DNA from: Prevotella sp. CAG:891
Lineage (GTDB): Bacteria > Bacteroidota > Bacteroidia > Bacteroidales > Bacteroidaceae
Assembly: GCA_000437675.1 (NCBI GenBank)
Contig: FR901718.1
Span: forward strand, 1-17,438
Direction of reading: 5' to 3'
Length of the DNA: 17,438 nucleotides
Below, piece by piece: positions 15,203 to 17,438 of this stretch (positions within the stretch are counted from its first letter, which is position 1; the number at the start of each line of letters is the position of its first letter). Position numbers and translations under genes: made by a program. The notes beneath the pieces are model-generated. The model was not told the origin of the DNA. It ran no database searches and saw only the letters and a list, made by a program, of their open reading frames with translations.

Positions 15203-15238
15203 CAGTGCCAAAGAAAATCGGGCTTTTCTTTGGCACTG
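15203..15238. repeat. 15-bp perfect palindrome overlapping the GT2 promoter
   Basis: The arm 15203-15217 is exactly complementary to 15224-15238, with a 6-base centre. The right arm contains the -33 TTTG (15229-15232) of the GT2 promoter. There is no T run after it in either direction that would make a standard terminator, so an operator or a structured-DNA role is more likely (inference). Confidence 0.7.
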
Positions 15239-15260
15239 CTATCTATTTGCATTAAATTTG
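15229..15260 (+). promoter_or_regulatory. Promoter of the GT2 gene, predicting a leaderless transcript
   Basis: TTTG (15229-15232) and TAAATTTG (15253-15260) are 20 bases apart, a full match to the Bacteroidetes consensus. Only four bases separate the -7 box from the ATG at 15265, so transcription should begin at or within a base or two of the start codon. Confidence 0.7.
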
Positions 15261-15264
15261 CCGT

Positions 15265-16278
15265 ATGAAGTATTCTTTTATCATTCCTGTGTTCAATCGT
15301 CCGGACGAAGTTGACGAACTTTTGGACAGTCTGACGAAACAATCGTTGAAGGACTTTGAAGTGGTGGTGGTCGAAGACGGCTCGTCGGTGAAATGCGACA
15401 ATGTGGTCAAGGCTTACGAAAACCGCCTGAACATTAAATATTTCCTGAAAGCAAATTCCGGACCGGGACAGACGCGCAACTACGGCGTCGACCGGGCCGA
15501 GGGTGAGTATGTGCTGATTCTCGACTCGGATGTGGTGCTGCCTACCGATTATCTGCAAGCGGTCGATGCCGAACTCCGACGTCAGCCTTGCGATGCCTTT
15601 GGCGGTCCTGACCGGGCACACAGCTCGTTTTCGCTGATGCAAAAGGCCATCAACTATGCCATGACTTCGTTCTTTACCACGGGGGGTATCCGCGGAGGTA
15701 AAAAGAAGTTAGACAAGTTCTATCCGCGCTCCTTCAACATGGGTGTGCGTCGCGAAGTATATTTGGCACTCGAGGGTTTTTCGAAAATGCGCTTTGGCGA
15801 AGACATCGACTTTTCAACGCGTATTTTCAAGGGTGGCTACAGTTGTCGCCTGTTTCCCGAAGCCTGGGTATGGCACAAACGCCGCACCGACTTGAAAAAG
15901 TTTTTCAAGCAGGTGCATAACTCGGGCATTGCCCGCATCAACCTGACGAAGCGTCATCCGGGCACACTGAAAGCGGTGCATCTGCTGCCGGCTGTATTTA
16001 CAGTGGGCTGTGCGTTGCTCGTGGTGCTTACGGTGGTGGCTGCGCTGTGTGGTTGTCCGCACTGGTGGGCCTTGCTCACACCGTTTGCCTTGTTTTCGCT
16101 CATCATCTTTGCCGATTCTGCCCTGCAATCGCATAGCCTGCAAGTGGGCATTCGCGCTGTAGCTGCCTCGTTCATTCAGCTTTGGGGCTACGGCACGGGC
16201 TTTGTGCGTGCATGGTGGGAACGCTGCGTACTGGGCCGGGGCGAGTTCGAAGCTTTCAAACACAATTTCTACAAATAA
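15265..16278 (+). CDS. GT2-family glycosyltransferase with C-terminal membrane segments
   Basis: A 337-residue family 2 glycosyltransferase. The N-terminal GT-A fold begins at once (YSFIIPVFNRPDEV), with VVVVEDGSS (33-41), the metal-binding DSD at 87-89 (LILDSDVVLP) and the later acidic motif GEDIDFS (178-184), which usually supplies the catalytic base. Residues from about 240 form three hydrophobic segments (240-262, 266-284, 293-315), so the enzyme is held at the cytoplasmic face of the inner membrane. It probably transfers a sugar from a nucleotide donor to a lipid-linked acceptor for envelope glycan; acceptor and sugar cannot be read from the sequence. The start is fixed by the conserved first strand. 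It is not in a polysaccharide cluster: radC follows 57 bases later, and the two may be co-transcribed. Confidence 0.92.
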   Translation: MKYSFIIPVFNRPDEVDELLDSLTKQSLKDFEVVVVEDGSSVKCDNVVKAYENRLNIKYFLKANSGPGQTRNYGVDRAEGEYVLILDSDVVLPTDYLQAVDAELRRQPCDAFGGPDRAHSSFSLMQKAINYAMTSFFTTGGIRGGKKKLDKFYPRSFNMGVRREVYLALEGFSKMRFGEDIDFSTRIFKGGYSCRLFPEAWVWHKRRTDLKKFFKQVHNSGIARINLTKRHPGTLKAVHLLPAVFTVGCALLVVLTVVAALCGCPHWWALLTPFALFSLIIFADSALQSHSLQVGIRAVAASFIQLWGYGTGFVRAWWERCVLGRGEFEAFKHNFYK

Positions 16279-16335
16279 GCTGGTCCAACCACGCAATCCG
16301 GCTGCTTAATATTTACTACACGCTGCACATTTGTC

Positions 16336-17013
16336 ATGAACATAACCGATTTGAGTTTGGAAGACCGCCCACGCGAAAAATTTGAAGCGAAGGGGCCTGG
16401 GGCATTATCAACTGCCGAACTCCTGGCCATTCTCATTGGCTCTGGAACGAGCGAGGAAAATGCGGTAGCCCTGATGCAGCGCGTCATGCACAGTTGCGAC
16501 GAGAGTTTGAAGGCGCTGGGCAAAATGAGCATCAAGGATTTATGCAAATTCAAGGGGGTGGGACCGGCCAAAGCCATTACCATCCTGGCTGCCTGCGAAC
16601 TGGGCAACCGCCGTACGCTGGAGGAGGCTACGCAGCGCGAACAGTTCAGTTCGTCGAAACACATCTACGACTACTTTAAAACCAAAGTATCGGACCTGGC
16701 CTTCGAGGAGAGCCACGTCATGCTGCTCAACAACAACCTGCGCCTGATTGGCACCCGGCTAATCAGCCGAGGTGGCATTACCGGAACGGTGGTCGACGTC
16801 AGGCTGGTGCTCAAGGAGGCACTGCTGGCGGGTGCCACGCATATTGCGCTGTGTCATAACCACCCTTCGGGCAGTTTGACGCCGAGCCGCGAGGACGATG
16901 CACTGACTAAACGCTTGCACGATGCGGCTGTGATGGTGCAAATTCAGCTCATCGACCACCTCATCATATCGGACTTTGGCTATTTCAGCTACCGCGACGA
17001 GGGTAAACTCTGA
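16336..17013 (+). CDS. radC: RadC family JAMM/MPN-domain protein
   Basis: A complete 225-residue RadC (UPF0758) protein. The N-terminal part has ALSTAELLAILIGSG and a helix-hairpin-helix at about 71-90 (KFKGVGPAKAITILAA). The C-terminal JAMM domain has a conserved Glu near 124-125, the metal-ligand motif His174-Asn-His176-Pro-Ser-Gly and Asp187 (TPSRED). The old DNA-repair assignment is not well supported for the family; a metal-dependent hydrolase role on DNA or protein is suspected. It starts 57 bases after the GT2 gene. A near match to a -7 box (CACATTTG) ends two bases before the start, but it has no -33 partner, so read-through from the GT2 promoter is more likely. Confidence 0.95.
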   Translation: MNITDLSLEDRPREKFEAKGPGALSTAELLAILIGSGTSEENAVALMQRVMHSCDESLKALGKMSIKDLCKFKGVGPAKAITILAACELGNRRTLEEATQREQFSSSKHIYDYFKTKVSDLAFEESHVMLLNNNLRLIGTRLISRGGITGTVVDVRLVLKEALLAGATHIALCHNHPSGSLTPSREDDALTKRLHDAAVMVQIQLIDHLIISDFGYFSYRDEGKL

Positions 17014-17090
17014 CATTAGGCTGCACGGATGGGCCATTTTTCTTTTAAAATTTTTAAAACCTCCCAAAACACAAAATAAATTTAGAATCA

Positions 17091-17411
17091 ATGACTGCTG
17101 AAGAAAAACTGAAAATAGAAGAACGCATCGTCGAGGTGCTGAAAACGGTTTACGACCCTGAAATTCCGGTTGACATCTACAACCTGGGACTGATTTATCG
17201 CATTGAAGTTCACGAGGATGCTTCGCTCGAGGTAGACATGACGCTGACGGCTCCTAACTGCCCGGCAGCCGACTTCATCATGGAGGACGTTCGCCTGAAA
17301 CTCGAAGGGGTGAGTGGCGTAAAGGAGGTGAAGGTGAACCTGGTGTTTGAGCCGGAATGGGACAAGAACATGATGAGCGAGGAAGCCAAATTAGAATTGG
17401 GCTTCATGTAA
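17091..17411 (+). CDS. DUF59/MIP18-family iron-sulfur cluster assembly factor
   Basis: A small cytoplasmic protein of 106 residues from the MIP18/SufT/PaaD-like family that helps mature Fe-S proteins. The characteristic DPEIPVDIYNLGLIY lies at 22-36 and the reactive Cys57 in TLTAPNCPAAD (51-61). The C-terminal tail EPEWDKNMMSEEAKLELGFM is the usual family ending. It starts 77 bases after radC. A near-consensus -7 box (TAAATTTA, 17077-17084) lies just before the start, so it may be read both from its own promoter and from upstream. It is not next to a SUF cluster here. Confidence 0.93.
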   Translation: MTAEEKLKIEERIVEVLKTVYDPEIPVDIYNLGLIYRIEVHEDASLEVDMTLTAPNCPAADFIMEDVRLKLEGVSGVKEVKVNLVFEPEWDKNMMSEEAKLELGFM

Positions 17412-17438
17412 TAAGTAGGTGTTCAAAATTATTTTATA

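Larger units (their letters stand above)
14944..15264. other. 321-base divergent region between efp and the GT2 gene
   Basis: No gene is supported: the 187-codon minus frame at 15079-15642 is mostly antisense to the glycosyltransferase. Contents are possible efp -7 boxes (TAGCTTTG, plus coordinates 15061-15068; TAATTTTG, 15096-15103), a GC-rich hairpin TCCGGC/GCCGGA (14999-15015), the 10-base palindrome CGGCGCGCCG (15034-15043), a minus-strand terminator-like hairpin (15150-15172), the large palindrome at 15203-15238 and the GT2 promoter. Confidence 0.6.

Noticed and set aside
15079..15642. 187-codon minus-strand frame across the GT2 start
   Set aside because: Mostly antisense to the conserved GT-A domain; it also runs through the palindrome and the terminator-like hairpin.

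Overview
The window reads as the chromosome of an anaerobic Bacteroidales bacterium, most likely in or near Prevotellaceae (inference from gene content and promoter style; I cannot search a database). The grounds are: promoter-like sites of the Bacteroidetes form TTTG-N19-21-TAnnTTTG, start codons without clear Shine-Dalgarno sequences, a Bacteroidetes-type outer-membrane beta-barrel protein with a Gly/Gln-rich tail, a pyruvate formate-lyase activating enzyme, and an AAA-ATPase/PD-(D/E)XK protein of a kind abundant in gut Bacteroidetes. Base composition is close to balanced in the genes and AT-rich between them. I found no tRNA, rRNA, CRISPR array or insertion sequence.

Region 1 (45-4807, minus strand): an outer-membrane beta-barrel/plug protein followed by a membrane-anchored GH25 muramidase that also carries MORN repeats and what looks like an inactivated trypsin-like domain. 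Region 2 (5108-6809, plus): pflA behind a strong promoter and a leader of about 100 bases, then a LuxR-type regulator with a receiver-like N-terminus lacking the phospho-acceptor Asp, closed by an intrinsic terminator. No pflB is next to pflA. Region 3 (6920-8606, plus): a stand-alone AAA-ATPase/PD-(D/E)XK gene with its own -7 box, between two strong terminators, the second of which is bidirectional.

Region 4 (8728-13754, minus): a four-gene efflux operon in the order TolC, HlyD, ABC-2 permease, ABC-2 permease. Together these would form a trans-envelope exporter, but no ATP-binding subunit is encoded in the operon or elsewhere in the window. Region 5 (14255-14943, minus): elongation factor P with its own terminator and a structured upstream region. 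Region 6 (15229-17411, plus): a GT2 glycosyltransferase whose promoter ends 4 bases before the start codon, predicting a leaderless transcript, then radC and a DUF59/MIP18-family iron-sulfur assembly gene.

Most of this is ordinary core genome. The items most worth a second look are the GH25 protein's domain make-up, the 15-bp perfect palindrome overlapping the -33 box of the predicted leaderless GT2 gene, and the ATPase-less exporter operon. I do not see clear evidence of a wholly new multi-gene system.
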